NCBI GenBank assembly: GCA_965214525.1
Contig: OZ243959.1
Coordinates: 992,001 to 1,056,000, forward strand
Direction: 5' to 3'
From: Qipengyuania_B sp965214525
GTDB lineage: Bacteria > Pseudomonadota > Alphaproteobacteria > Sphingomonadales > Sphingomonadaceae
DNA: 64,000 nucleotides
Shown: positions 9,207-18,535 of the stretch, piece by piece
Numbering within the stretch: the stretch's first letter is position 1
Layout: each line of letters opens with the position of its first letter
Made by a program: the position numbers and the translations under genes
Notes under the pieces: generated by a model
Told to the model about the DNA's origin: nothing
The model's input: the letters and a program-made list of their open reading frames with translations, nothing else
Database searches by the model: none

Positions 9207-10532
9207 TCATCCACCCTTCACTAGAGCCTGAAAGTTAGTCTTGGATAGCGGCTCGGAGTAATAGTAACCTTGCACGTAATCGCAGCCCTCACGACGCACG
9301 ATTTCGGTTTGCTCTAAATGTTCGACCCCTTCTACCAACACCTTGAGGTCAAGCCCTTTCGCCATTGCGACGATACCTCTGAGCACGGCCAAGTCGCGCT
9401 TGTCCGTCGTAATTCCGTCAATCATGGTGCGGTCAAGCTTCAACAGGTCGAGCGGCAGCATTTTCAGATAACGAAAATTGCAGAAACCAGCACCGAAATC
9501 GTCCAGGGCCAAGCGCACCCCCATCTGCTTCAGGAGGCTCAACGAATTGATGGCGCCTTCCATGTCGCGCAGCAGCGCCTGTTCCGTCAATTCAAAGGTA
9601 ACGCGCGAAGGGTCAATATCGGCTTGCGCGATCAATTGAGCCATTTCGTGCCCGAATGCCGGCATGGCGAGATCATTGGCCGTGATGTTCAATGACAGGC
9701 GGCAATGGCGCGGCCATTGCTTGGCCGCGGCCAGCCCCTGTTGCGCGATATGCCGCGACAACTGCGTCACATGTTCCGTGCGTTCCGCCATGGCGAACAT
9801 CGATGTGGTATTGATCGATCCGAATTCGGGATGCTGCCACCTGGCCAAAGCCTCGGCGCCGTATAGCGTGTCGTCCCGCAAACGGTATTGCGGCTGGAAC
9901 ACCAGACTGATTTCCTCGCGATCGATTGCCGAAAGCAGATCGGCTTCGAGGCGCCGCCGCAAGCGCCCCGGCAGCAAATCGCTTTCGTTGGCCCAGACGA
10001 TCTGCCGCTTGCCCTCTTCGCCTTGGGCCAGGCCTTCCGCAAGTTTGTCGAGAATGGCCGCGCCATCATCGCCCGGCCCGTTGCGCATCAGCGACAGTCG
10101 GGGGGCGAGCCGCACGTTGGCATGGGCGAATGCGCCGCCAAAAGGGGATGCGATGGCCTGGGCCAATGCCTCCGCGAGTAGCTGCCACCGTTCGCGGCTG
10201 CATTCCTCGGTAGTAGCGACCAGAAAGCTCGTGCCGCCGATTCGCGCCGCAAGCCCTTGGCGGCCGAACTCCTCGATCACGAAATGGGCGATACGACGAG
10301 CGGTCTCGATCAGTGCGCCATCGCCAACGGTCTCTCCAAAGGCGACGTTGACGGCATCGAACCGTCCCAGCGAGAGCAACATCGCGTGTATCCGCAAGGG
10401 CGTCGCCATTCCCGGTGCGGCATTCGCGTTGGACCAGTCGGCCAGAACCCGACGGGCGGCGATAATGTCGGGCAGCCCGGTCAGCGGATCGACCCCGCGC
10501 GCGCGCGGAATGGCGGGCGGATCGGCCATCAC
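9207..10532 (-). CDS. GGDEF/EAL protein, probable c-di-GMP phosphodiesterase
   Basis: A 441-aa cytosolic protein with a degenerate diguanylate-cyclase domain followed by an EAL domain. In the first domain the GGDEF signature reads GGTSF, so cyclase activity is not expected. The EAL domain keeps its catalytic residues: EALARW, LSLNITANDL (Asn), VTFELTEQALL (Glu), LALDDFGAGF, LLKLDRTMIDG (Lys), VLVEGVEH (Glu) and DYVQGYYYSEPL (Gln). The reading from sequence is therefore a c-di-GMP phosphodiesterase. No membrane segment or input domain is visible, so its signal is unknown. Confidence 0.88.
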   Translation of the reverse strand: MMADPPAIPRARGVDPLTGLPDIIAARRVLADWSNANAAPGMATPLRIHAMLLSLGRFDAVNVAFGETVGDGALIETARRIAHFVIEEFGRQGLAARIGGTSFLVATTEECSRERWQLLAEALAQAIASPFGGAFAHANVRLAPRLSLMRNGPGDDGAAILDKLAEGLAQGEEGKRQIVWANESDLLPGRLRRRLEADLLSAIDREEISLVFQPQYRLRDDTLYGAEALARWQHPEFGSINTTSMFAMAERTEHVTQLSRHIAQQGLAAAKQWPRHCRLSLNITANDLAMPAFGHEMAQLIAQADIDPSRVTFELTEQALLRDMEGAINSLSLLKQMGVRLALDDFGAGFCNFRYLKMLPLDLLKLDRTMIDGITTDKRDLAVLRGIVAMAKGLDLKVLVEGVEHLEQTEIVRREGCDYVQGYYYSEPLSKTNFQALVKGG

Positions 10533-10718
10533 TTAGCGTTCCCTAAGGCAAGGAAGCGGTTTGTCGATTCGGATGCTGCCGGTTCCCACGTTGTTCGAAG
10601 GCTGCATTGCCAAAGCAATCCTTGCAGCATAGTTAAACGTCCCGCATCGGGGCGGCTTTTGCGAACGATATGGCATCATCGTCCTCGATCCCGTGCGTTT
10701 GGGGAGGCGTGAACAGCA

Positions 10719-11498
10719 GTGCAGAAATACGACCGTGTGGCGCTGATCGCATCGGACACAGACAAAGCACGCGAGGCCGCACTGCACCTTGCGAACGCCG
10801 GTGATTGGGTGGATGTCGATGAAGCCGATGCAGCGATCGTCCTGGGAGGCGACGGGTTCATGCTGCAAACGTTGCACGCCATGCTCGATATTGGCCGGGT
10901 CATGCCAGTATATGGGGTGAACCTGGGCACCGTCGGCTTTCTCATGAACCGCTATCGCGATCCGGCGAAGCTGATGAAACGGGTCGAACGGGCGCGATCT
11001 ATCGGCATCGCTCCGCTGGAGATGGAAGCGATCACACAATCCGGGGAGACGTGGCGGTTTCACGCCATCAACGAGGTGTCCTTGCTGCGCGAGACGCGCC
11101 AGACGGCGAAAATCGCCATCGAAGTCGACGGCAAGGAACGCATCGCCGAACTGGTATGCGATGGCGTCTTGCTGGCAACGCCTGCCGGATCGACCGCCTA
11201 CAACCTTTCGGCGAATGGTCCGATTTTGCCACTCGAATCGCAATTGCTGGCGTTAACGCCGATCAGCGCGTTTCGTCCGCGCCGTTGGCGCGGCGCCATA
11301 TTGCCCGATCGCTCGCAAGTGACCTTTCGGGTGCTGGAACCCGAAAAGCGTCCGGTATCGGTCGTCGCCGACCAGAAGGAGGTTCGCGATGTCGCCCAGG
11401 TACGCCTTTCGATCACGCGCGAGAAGGAACTGACCTTGTTGTTCGATCCCGGCCATGCGCTTGACGAACGGATCGTTGCCGAACAATTCCTGGTTTGA
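10719..11498 (+). CDS. nadK: NAD kinase
   Basis: A 259-aa enzyme that phosphorylates NAD to NADP. The GGDG motif is in LGGDGFMLQTLH, and the second conserved block is TPAGSTAYNLSANGPILPL; NEVSLLRETRQTAK precedes it. The start is GTG at 10719, 11 nt after the purine tract GGGGAGG at 10701-10707; an earlier GTG at 10709 is in another frame. The stop is about 85 bp before tRNA-Asn on the same strand. Confidence 0.94.
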   Translation: MQKYDRVALIASDTDKAREAALHLANAGDWVDVDEADAAIVLGGDGFMLQTLHAMLDIGRVMPVYGVNLGTVGFLMNRYRDPAKLMKRVERARSIGIAPLEMEAITQSGETWRFHAINEVSLLRETRQTAKIAIEVDGKERIAELVCDGVLLATPAGSTAYNLSANGPILPLESQLLALTPISAFRPRRWRGAILPDRSQVTFRVLEPEKRPVSVVADQKEVRDVAQVRLSITREKELTLLFDPGHALDERIVAEQFLV

Positions 11499-11582
11499 AG
11501 ATGCCATGCTTCCCCTTGCCAAAGACGCCGGGCCTTCATATAGGCGCGACTTGCCTTCCTGACATACCGCTTGGAAGGCTGC

Positions 11583-11657
11583 TCCCCGATAGCTCAGCGG
11601 TAGAGTAGGTGACTGTTAATCACTTGGTCGTTGGTTCGAATCCAACTCGGGGAGCCA
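11583..11657 (+). tRNA. tRNA-Asn (anticodon GTT)
   Basis: A 75-nt cloverleaf: acceptor TCCCCGA pairs with TCGGGGA, discriminator G, CCA encoded. The anticodon loop CTGTTAA gives GTT, and the T arm contains GGTTCGAATCC. It reads AAC and AAU. Confidence 0.96.
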
Positions 11658-11871
11658 ATTCGACCTTGATGTCAAAGCGTTATCGCGTTCGTTCCGACAT
11701 CTGGGGCTCTCGGATACTCGGCTCAGAAGCCCGGCACGCGCGCCATGTTAAGCATCCTTGTTAGCAGGTCGGCAATATTAACCGCATTATGATACAGGGT
11801 ATGACGGCGCGCTTTTAACGCGCGAAAAAGACGATACATCTGGCTCTCGAATTCAAGTGGAGCATAGACCG

Positions 11872-12027
11872 ATGTCGTCATATACTTTCCGCAGCAGCCG
11901 CCCGAACCAGTGGGTCAGCCCGCGTGCCTATAGCGACCCTAGCCTGCGCCGCATGCATTACGGCGCCATCCAGCCAATGCAGTCACAACGGACCGGCCTT
12001 TTTGCAAGGCTGCTGCGCGCCGGCTGA
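11872..12027 (+). CDS. Small hypothetical protein, 51 aa
   Basis: A short ORF (MSSYTFRSSRPNQW... ending LFARLLRAG) preceded by GTGGAG 13 nt upstream of the ATG. It is basic, without a membrane segment or signal peptide, and has the motif RRMHYGAIQPM in the middle. I do not recognise a function. Support comes from the plausible ribosome binding site, a clean stop, and its place in an otherwise empty gap of about 430 bp between tRNA-Asn and the TSUP permease. The preceding 200 bp contains a GCGCG/CGCGC hairpin near 11812 but no other gene. Confidence 0.5.
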   Translation: MSSYTFRSSRPNQWVSPRAYSDPSLRRMHYGAIQPMQSQRTGLFARLLRAG

Positions 12028-12093
12028 TGCGAACCGTTCCCGCTTACGGTGGGTGATGCGCCTTCTCCTCGTGTCACCCGCCGGCTTGTGGCA

Positions 12094-12834
12094 TCACGCC
12101 TGCATGACAAGGCGCCAGCCCACCCACAAGGTCAATCCCGCAGTCAACCAGCGTATGGCTTTAAGAGGCAAGTAGCGAATAGCGAGCAAGCTACCGATCT
12201 GACCGCCAATGACGACGGCGACAAGGAGCGGCAACCCCATCGCAGCCGCCGCCGCCAGACGATCCGGCCCGCCTTTGAGCAACTGCCCGCCCAGTCCGAA
12301 CAGTGAATTGACCAGGATAAAGACGCTCGTCGTTGCCGCGATTGCCCTGGCGTTGTCCCATCGGGACAAGTGCAGCAAAGGCGCAAGAAATATGCCCCCG
12401 CCAATCCCCACCAGACCAGCCAGATAACCAATCGGCGCTGCGACCAGCGGCATCGCCGCGGCTATCCTGCCCGGCTGCGGCAGGGCTTCGTCTGACAACG
12501 GCAACAGCATCGTTGCCCCGGTCAACAGCAGCGTTCCGCCAAGCAGGAGCAGGAAGTGTGTTTCACCAATCGGCGTCAACCCCCCAAGGAATGCTGCCGG
12601 CGCCGCGAGGGCCGTAATCAGCGCGGCCTTACGCCAAGGTGTGATACCAGCCCTTGCAAAACGAACGGTGCTGCCGCTGACGACTGCGATATTGCAGATG
12701 AGGGATAAGGCCGGAAGGATACGATAATCCGTCCCGACCAAGGCCAGCAACGCGCTATAGGTCGAACCGCCGCCAAAGCCGACGCTTGCGTAGAGCAATG
12801 CAGTCGCGAAAAAGGCCAGCGCCAGCCAAGCCAA
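12094..12834 (-). CDS. Sulfite exporter TauE/SafE (TSUP) family membrane permease
   Basis: A 246-aa integral membrane protein with about eight hydrophobic segments, starting WLALAFFATALLYASVGFGGGSTYSALLAL. The glycine-rich VGFGGGS near the first helix and GYLAGLVGIGGGIFLAPLL in the middle are the duplicated signature of the TSUP family (sulfite, sulfonate or similar anion transport). Substrate cannot be told from sequence. It lies 39 bp downstream of secA on the same strand, with no obvious functional link. Confidence 0.85.
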   Translation of the reverse strand: MAWLALAFFATALLYASVGFGGGSTYSALLALVGTDYRILPALSLICNIAVVSGSTVRFARAGITPWRKAALITALAAPAAFLGGLTPIGETHFLLLLGGTLLLTGATMLLPLSDEALPQPGRIAAAMPLVAAPIGYLAGLVGIGGGIFLAPLLHLSRWDNARAIAATTSVFILVNSLFGLGGQLLKGGPDRLAAAAAMGLPLLVAVVIGGQIGSLLAIRYLPLKAIRWLTAGLTLWVGWRLVMQA

Positions 12835-12873
12835 CGTTGCTGGAGTGCCTTATCGCATGCCGCTCCGTCCGCC

Positions 12874-15639
12874 TCAGGCTGGCATCCGGTCCGCGCCGAT
12901 AGCCCCGTGGCAATGCTTGTACTTGTTCCCCGATCCGCATGGGCATGGTGCGTTGCGGCTGATGTTCTGGCCTGCATAGGGGTTGTCGGAAGCGCCACCC
13001 GGACCGGCCGCGGCTCGTGGCGATCCCGCCAAAGAACCGAACAAGGAAGGCCGCAATTCCGATCCGTCACCGTCGTCGCTGTTGTCCAGCCCCGTCAGCG
13101 GGTCGATATGTCCGGTGAGAAACGAGGGCAGGTCCGGCAGGCGTTGCGCCGGCGATGCCAGCGGCGCGCGCAATTCCAGCTTCAGCAACTGGCCGGTGAC
13201 TTCCTGCCGCAAGTTTTCCAGCATCCGCTCGAACAGCTGGAAAGCCTCGCGCTTGTATTCATTGATTGGCTGCTTTTGCGCGTGCGCCCGCAGCCACACG
13301 ACCTGACGCAGGGCATCGAGCGTCGCAAGATGTTCCTTCCAGTGGAAATCCAGCTGGCGCAGCAGCAGCGATTTCTCGATCATTCGCCAGGTCGTTTCAT
13401 CGACCTTGCCGATCTTGTCATCCATGAGGGTATCGATTTGTTCGCGCAGCCGCTCGTCGATCAGTTCCGGCTCCAACCGGTCCTCGTCCATCCACGCCTC
13501 GAACGGCGGGGTTATACCGAGGACTTCGGCGACCTGCTCCTTCAGCCCTTCGACGTTCCACTGTTCGGGATAGGATCCTGGCGGGCAATGCTGGGTCACG
13601 ATGGCGTTGATGGTATCGTGCCGCATGTCCAGAACGACATCGTCGACCGTCTGGCTATCCATGATCTCGGCGCGTTGATCGTAGATCACCTTGCGCTGAT
13701 CGTTCATCACATCGTCGTATTCAACGACCTGCTTGCGCACCTCGTAATTGCGCGCTTCGACTTTCTTCTGCGCCGTTTCGATGGCTTTTGAAAGCCACTT
13801 GGATCCGATCGCCTCGCCGTCCTCCAGATTGGAATTCATCATCTTTGAGAACAGCGTATCCGGTCCGAAAATGCGCAACAGATCGTCTTCGAGACAAAGA
13901 TAGAAGCGCGACAGACCCGGATCGCCCTGCCTCCCGGATCGACCTCGTAACTGATTGTCGATCCGGCGGGATTCGTGCCGTTCGGTGCCCAGCACGAACA
14001 ATCCGCCGGCATCCTTCACGCGCTGGCGTTCTTCTGCTACTTCCTGCTTGATGCGCGTGATTGCGGCGTCGCGCTCGACGCCCTCCTCCATGCCCGTCAG
14101 TTCATCCTCTATCCGGAATTCGACGTTGCCGCCCAGCTGGATATCGGTGCCTCGCCCGGCCATGTTCGTCGCGATGGTCACGGCGCCGATGCGACCGGCC
14201 TGCGCCACGATATGCGCTTCCCTGGTATGCTGCCGCGCATTCAGAACCGAATGCTCCACCCCTTCCTGCTCGAGGAAACTGGAAAGCAGTTCTGATTTTT
14301 CGATCGAGACCGTGCCGACCAGGACAGGTTGCCCGATCTCGTGTTTTTCGCGGATCGCTTTGGCGATGGCCTTGAACTTGTCCTGCGTGTTCTTGAAGAA
14401 CTGGTCGTCCTCGTCGATGCGCCGCACCGGCACGTTGGTGGGGATCTCCACCACGTTCATCTTGTAGATATCCCAGAACTCACTCGCCTCGGTCGCGGCG
14501 GTCCCGGTCATGCCCGACAGTTTGGGATACATGCGGAAATAGTTCTGGAAGGTGATGGATGCCATCGTCTGGTTTTCAGGCTCGATCTTCACCCCCTCCT
14601 TGGCCTCGACCGCCTGGTGAAGACCGTTCGACCAACGACGTCCTTCCATCATGCGTCCGGTGAACTCGTCGATGATGATGACCTTGTCGTCCTTGACGAT
14701 GTAATCGGTATCGCGCCTGTACATGATGTTGGCTTTGAGCGCCTGGTCGAGATGGTGGACCACCTGGGTATTCTCGACATCGTACAGATTGTCGGTTTCC
14801 AGCAGTTCTGCTTCGAGCAGCATCGCCTCGACTTGATCAATGCCTTCTTCGGTCCACGATATGTTCTTGGTCTTCTCGTCCGCATCGTAGAACTTGGCAT
14901 CGATCTGTTTCACGATCGCATCTATCGCGATGTAGAGATCCTGCTTGTCCTCGGTAGGCCCTGAAATGATGAGAGGGGTACGCGCTTCGTCGATCAGAAT
15001 AGAATCTACCTCGTCGACGATCGAATAATTGAACGCACGGTGGACCATCTGCGCGCGCTCGTGCTTCATGTTGTCGCGCAGATAGTCGAACCCGAATTCG
15101 TTGTTGGTGCCGTAGGTAATATCGGCAGCGTAGGCTTCGCGGCGCTCGTGTTCAGGCAGGTTGGGCACGATCACCCCGACTGTGAGGCCCAGGAAGCGAT
15201 AGATCTGACCCATCCATTCCGCGTCGCGTTTGGCCAGATAATCGTTGACGGTTACGACATGGACGCCCTTGCCCTCGATGGCGTTCAAGTAGGTTGCCAG
15301 GGTCGCCACCAGCGTCTTGCCCTCTCCCGTTCGCATCTCCGCGATTTCACCCCGATGCAGCACGATCCCGCCAACCATCTGCACATCGAAATGGCGCATC
15401 CCAAGCACGCGTACGGACGCCTCGCGAACGGTCGCGAATGCTTCGGGAAGCAGATCGTCGAGCGTCTGGCCGGCCTCAAGAGAAGCGCGAAACTTGTCCG
15501 TCTGCGCAGTGAGTTCGTCGTCCGATAACCCTTGCATCTGCGGCTCCAGGGCGGCGATGCGATCGACGATCTTCTGCAGTGACTTGACGTAACGTTGGTT
15601 AGACGAGCCGAAGATCGACTTGGCGATGGCTTGAAACAT
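12874..15639 (-). CDS. secA: Preprotein translocase ATPase SecA
   Basis: The 921-aa motor that drives proteins through SecYEG. Walker A is in MRTGEGKTLVATLATYLNA, the DEAD-like box in YSIVDEVDSILIDEARTPLIISG, and later motifs include TNMAGRGTDIQLGGN and LRGRSGRQGDPG. The C-terminus ends in the zinc-binding tail RNAPCPCGSGNKYKHCHGA that contacts SecB and lipids. The start has AAAGGGA a few bases upstream. A small exported ORF lies immediately upstream on the same strand. Confidence 0.98.
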   Translation of the reverse strand: MFQAIAKSIFGSSNQRYVKSLQKIVDRIAALEPQMQGLSDDELTAQTDKFRASLEAGQTLDDLLPEAFATVREASVRVLGMRHFDVQMVGGIVLHRGEIAEMRTGEGKTLVATLATYLNAIEGKGVHVVTVNDYLAKRDAEWMGQIYRFLGLTVGVIVPNLPEHERREAYAADITYGTNNEFGFDYLRDNMKHERAQMVHRAFNYSIVDEVDSILIDEARTPLIISGPTEDKQDLYIAIDAIVKQIDAKFYDADEKTKNISWTEEGIDQVEAMLLEAELLETDNLYDVENTQVVHHLDQALKANIMYRRDTDYIVKDDKVIIIDEFTGRMMEGRRWSNGLHQAVEAKEGVKIEPENQTMASITFQNYFRMYPKLSGMTGTAATEASEFWDIYKMNVVEIPTNVPVRRIDEDDQFFKNTQDKFKAIAKAIREKHEIGQPVLVGTVSIEKSELLSSFLEQEGVEHSVLNARQHTREAHIVAQAGRIGAVTIATNMAGRGTDIQLGGNVEFRIEDELTGMEEGVERDAAITRIKQEVAEERQRVKDAGGLFVLGTERHESRRIDNQLRGRSGRQGDPGLSRFYLCLEDDLLRIFGPDTLFSKMMNSNLEDGEAIGSKWLSKAIETAQKKVEARNYEVRKQVVEYDDVMNDQRKVIYDQRAEIMDSQTVDDVVLDMRHDTINAIVTQHCPPGSYPEQWNVEGLKEQVAEVLGITPPFEAWMDEDRLEPELIDERLREQIDTLMDDKIGKVDETTWRMIEKSLLLRQLDFHWKEHLATLDALRQVVWLRAHAQKQPINEYKREAFQLFERMLENLRQEVTGQLLKLELRAPLASPAQRLPDLPSFLTGHIDPLTGLDNSDDGDGSELRPSLFGSLAGSPRAAAGPGGASDNPYAGQNISRNAPCPCGSGNKYKHCHGAIGADRMPA

Positions 15640-15718
15640 GAAGGTTCCCTTTCGGGTATATCAATGAATATGCTTGAACGCAGGATGATGGGCGCAGGTT
15701 CGCGCCGGCAGACGCGGG

Positions 15719-15988
15719 CTATTCGCGCGCGCGGTCGATCCCGGTATGAACCGTACGCGCGGTGATTTGATATGGGGCTATCCCTGGCTGCTGTGGCGCG
15801 CCCAACCGCGGTTTGCCCGGCAGAGCGACGCGTTTCGCCGCAGCGACCGCATACACGCCGTTATCGCTCGCACTCGCCGGATCGCAAACGCTCGCTGTAA
15901 TCCCGCACGCGGGAAGCGCGCTTTGAGATATGCCAAGCGACGCAAGACCGGTCAGGAAAGCAAAACAGGCAAGCAGGCGGGAGAACAT
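15719..15988 (-). CDS. Small exported hypothetical protein upstream of secA
   Basis: An 89-aa ORF with a clear N-terminal signal peptide (MFSRLLACFAFLTGLASLG, then SQSALPA as a likely cleavage region) and a short low-complexity mature part ending TARTVHTGIDRARE. It ends 79 nt before secA on the same strand, so the two could share a transcript. The gap contains a GGCGC/GCGCC hairpin before the secA ribosome binding site. No domain is recognised. The layout (short secreted peptide, then secA) recalls SecM, but no known arrest motif is present. The gene is probably real, judging from the signal peptide. Confidence 0.55.
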   Translation of the reverse strand: MFSRLLACFAFLTGLASLGISQSALPACGITASVCDPASASDNGVYAVAAAKRVALPGKPRLGAPQQPGIAPYQITARTVHTGIDRARE

Positions 15989-16103
15989 GGCCGGTCGCTA
16001 TAGAACCTTCTAGCTTAATGGTCCACTTACGCTTTTGCGTAGACAAGCCCTTCCGCCGTCAAAGGCGTTTACGCTTGTCGGCCGCTGTCATAGGCAGGCG
16101 GTC

Positions 16104-17330
16104 ATGCAACTCGCTCCATCTCCGCTAGCCAAACCCTTTCCACAGATGTCTGCCCTGCCCGGTGTCACAGTGCGAATCGCGCGCGCTGGGTACAAGGATT
16201 GGGAGCGGGCTGACTTGACCCTTGTCCAACTGCCCGAGGGAACCAGCGTAGCTGGGGTCTTCACTAAAAGCGCCTGCGCGTCATACGAGGTCGAACTCGG
16301 GCGGGGTCAACTACAGGGCGGAACGGCGCGCGCGCTGGTGGTCAATGCGGGCAACGCCAACGCCTTTACCGGCCAGGCCGGGCGCGACGCGGTGCAGATG
16401 ATAGCCGCGCAGGTCGCAGACGCGATCCCCTGCGCAGTACCGCAGGTATTCGTCTCATCCACGGGCGTTATCGGCGTTCCCCTACCCCGAAACAAGGCTC
16501 AAGCTGGGTTGGCGCAGGCCTTGGCGGCCGAGCCTGTAGGCTGGGAAGCAGCGGCGCGTGCAATTGGCACGACCGACACATTCTGCAAAGGCGCGGCAGC
16601 ATCTGCAATGTTGGCGCAAACCCGTGTCGAGCTTCTCGGTATCGTCAAGGGCAGCGGCATGATCGCGCCCGATATGGCAACGATGCTGGGATACGTATTC
16701 ACAGATGCCAGCATCTCACCGTCTTTCCTCCAGGACATGCTGAACAGGGCGAATGCATCGACGTTTGCCTGCATTACCGTGGACGGCGATACGTCGACCA
16801 GTGACACGCTGCTGCTTTTTGCCACGGGCACCGCAGGCAACGCGACTATGACGGGATGGGACAGCCCGGGTACGGACGCATTCTACGCCGCGCTGCACTC
16901 CACCTGCCGCGACCTGGCGCAATTGGTCGTGCGCGATGGCGAAGGCGCGACAAAGTTCATCGAAGTCGCGGTAACGGGCGCAGTATCGGACGAAAGCGCT
17001 CGCAAAGTAGGTCTGTCGATCGCCAACTCGCCTTTAGTAAAGACCGCCATTGCAGGAGAAGACGCGAATTGGGGCCGCATCGTCATGGCTGTCGGCAAGG
17101 CTGGCGAACCCGCTGACAGGGATAGCTTGACGATCGCTATCGGTGGCATCGAACTTGCCCGTAACGGCGCGGCGGTGTCGGATTACGATGAAGACCCTGT
17201 CGCCGAGCACCTGAAGGGGTCCGAGATCGTCCTGACGGTCGATCTGGGGATTGGGCAAGGACAGGCGACGATTTGGACCTGCGATCTGACGCACGGCTAC
17301 ATCGCCATCAATGCGGATTATCGCTCGTGA
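16104..17330 (+). CDS. argJ: Bifunctional glutamate N-acetyltransferase / amino-acid acetyltransferase ArgJ
   Basis: A 408-aa arginine-biosynthesis enzyme that moves the acetyl group from N-acetylornithine to glutamate. The self-cleavage and nucleophile site is in GSGMIAPDMATMLGYVFTD, where family members cut just before the Thr of ATML. Other conserved blocks are ARALVVNAGNANAFTG, GDTSTSDTLLLFATG, VRDGEGATKFIEV and GEDANWGRIVMAVGK. The frame is open 23 codons upstream; MQLAPSPLAKPFPQ with GGCAGG upstream is the better start. Its TGA overlaps the GTG of the next gene. Confidence 0.95.
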   Translation: MQLAPSPLAKPFPQMSALPGVTVRIARAGYKDWERADLTLVQLPEGTSVAGVFTKSACASYEVELGRGQLQGGTARALVVNAGNANAFTGQAGRDAVQMIAAQVADAIPCAVPQVFVSSTGVIGVPLPRNKAQAGLAQALAAEPVGWEAAARAIGTTDTFCKGAAASAMLAQTRVELLGIVKGSGMIAPDMATMLGYVFTDASISPSFLQDMLNRANASTFACITVDGDTSTSDTLLLFATGTAGNATMTGWDSPGTDAFYAALHSTCRDLAQLVVRDGEGATKFIEVAVTGAVSDESARKVGLSIANSPLVKTAIAGEDANWGRIVMAVGKAGEPADRDSLTIAIGGIELARNGAAVSDYDEDPVAEHLKGSEIVLTVDLGIGQGQATIWTCDLTHGYIAINADYRS

Positions 17331-18139
17331 ACGCGCTCGACCGCAACATTCAGGCCTTGATGCAGGAAGCCAGCCGGAAAGCGATTTTGCCCCGTTACCA
17401 AAAGCTGCGTAACGACCAAATCCAGGAGAAAGCGAAACCGGGAGAAATCGAAGATGTCGTGACGATCGCCGACACCGAGGCCGAACTGATCCTGGCCGAA
17501 GCTCTTGCCCGGCTGGAGCCATCGTTGGCGATCGTCGGCGAAGAGGCCGCTCATGCCGATCCCACGGTTCTCGACAAGCTCACCGGTTCGTGCTGGGTTG
17601 TCGATCCGCTGGATGGAACGAACAATTTCGCGGCAGGCAAGCCGCCATTCGGTATTCTTATCAGCAGGACGGAAGGCGGAGTGCCGCAATCGGGATGGAT
17701 TTACGATTGTCTTTCGGAAAGGTTCTGCGCCGCCCACCGAGGTAAAGGAGCATACAAAGATGGTGAGCGCATCGTCGCTCAAGCAAGCGGCAAAATACCG
17801 CCGATCGCCGCCATATCAATCGTCTTCATGGACCTCGACCGCCGCGAACGGGTAAGACGACACATTGCCCCGCATTACACGCTTGTGGACACTCCCCGCT
17901 GCGCGGCCGAACAATACCCGCGGCTCGCACTGGGTCAAAACGACGTGTCGATCTTCGAGCGGACCTTGCCATGGGACCATTCGGCCGGGGCGCTATGGCT
18001 GAGCGAGGCGGGGGGCAAGGTCGCACGGCCCGATGGTTCACCCTATCGGGTGGACGAACACGAACGCACCGGCATGATCGCGGCTGCCAGCGTCCCCCTA
18101 TGGGAGGAGATCGCGAACCACTATCAACACATTACCTAA
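17327..18139 (+). CDS. Inositol monophosphatase family phosphatase
   Basis: A 270-aa lithium-sensitive type phosphatase with the family metal site: DVVTIADTEAE, VGEEA, WVVDPLDGTNNFAAG (DPLDGT motif) and PWDHSAGALWLSEAGG. The start is GTG at 17327, overlapping the argJ stop as GTGA, which suggests translational coupling. Members of this family act on inositol phosphate, histidinol phosphate or 3'-phosphoadenosine phosphates; the sequence does not tell which. It overlaps the convergent trxA stop by 4 nt. Confidence 0.88.
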   Translation: MNALDRNIQALMQEASRKAILPRYQKLRNDQIQEKAKPGEIEDVVTIADTEAELILAEALARLEPSLAIVGEEAAHADPTVLDKLTGSCWVVDPLDGTNNFAAGKPPFGILISRTEGGVPQSGWIYDCLSERFCAAHRGKGAYKDGERIVAQASGKIPPIAAISIVFMDLDRRERVRRHIAPHYTLVDTPRCAAEQYPRLALGQNDVSIFERTLPWDHSAGALWLSEAGGKVARPDGSPYRVDEHERTGMIAAASVPLWEEIANHYQHIT

Positions 18140-18456
18140 AGTTCGCCTTCAAGCCACTGTTTCAGCTGGCCTTTAGGCGCAGCACCACGCATCTGCGCAA
18201 CAGGCTGTCCACCCTTGAACAGCACCAGATAGGGAATACCCTGAACGCCCATCTGCCCGGGGGTTTCGGGGTTTTCCATGATGTCCATCTTCGCGATCGT
18301 GACCTTGTCCGACAGTTCGTCGCTGATCTCTTCGAGCGCTGGAGCAATCATCTTGCACGGACCGCACCATTCGGCCCAGAAATCGACCAGTACGGGACGA
18401 TCCGCTTCGAGGACGTCGGTCTGAAAACTTGAATCGGTCACTGCCTTGGTCGCCAT
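18136..18456 (-). CDS. trxA: Thioredoxin
   Basis: A 106-aa cytosolic thioredoxin with the WCGPCKM active site in DFWAEWCGPCKMIAPAL, the cis-proline region GVQGIPYLVLFKGGQ and the usual length. It lies 79 bp downstream of addA on the same strand and is probably the last gene of the addB-addA transcript, as well as a general disulfide reductant. Confidence 0.97.
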   Translation of the reverse strand: MATKAVTDSSFQTDVLEADRPVLVDFWAEWCGPCKMIAPALEEISDELSDKVTIAKMDIMENPETPGQMGVQGIPYLVLFKGGQPVAQMRGAAPKGQLKQWLEGEL

Positions 18457-18535
18457 ACTTCAATCTCCTGCTTCAGTGCCTTACCGATATGGTCGCTGTC
18501 GCTTCGACGACAACGGATAGACCGGCAAAGCTTTC

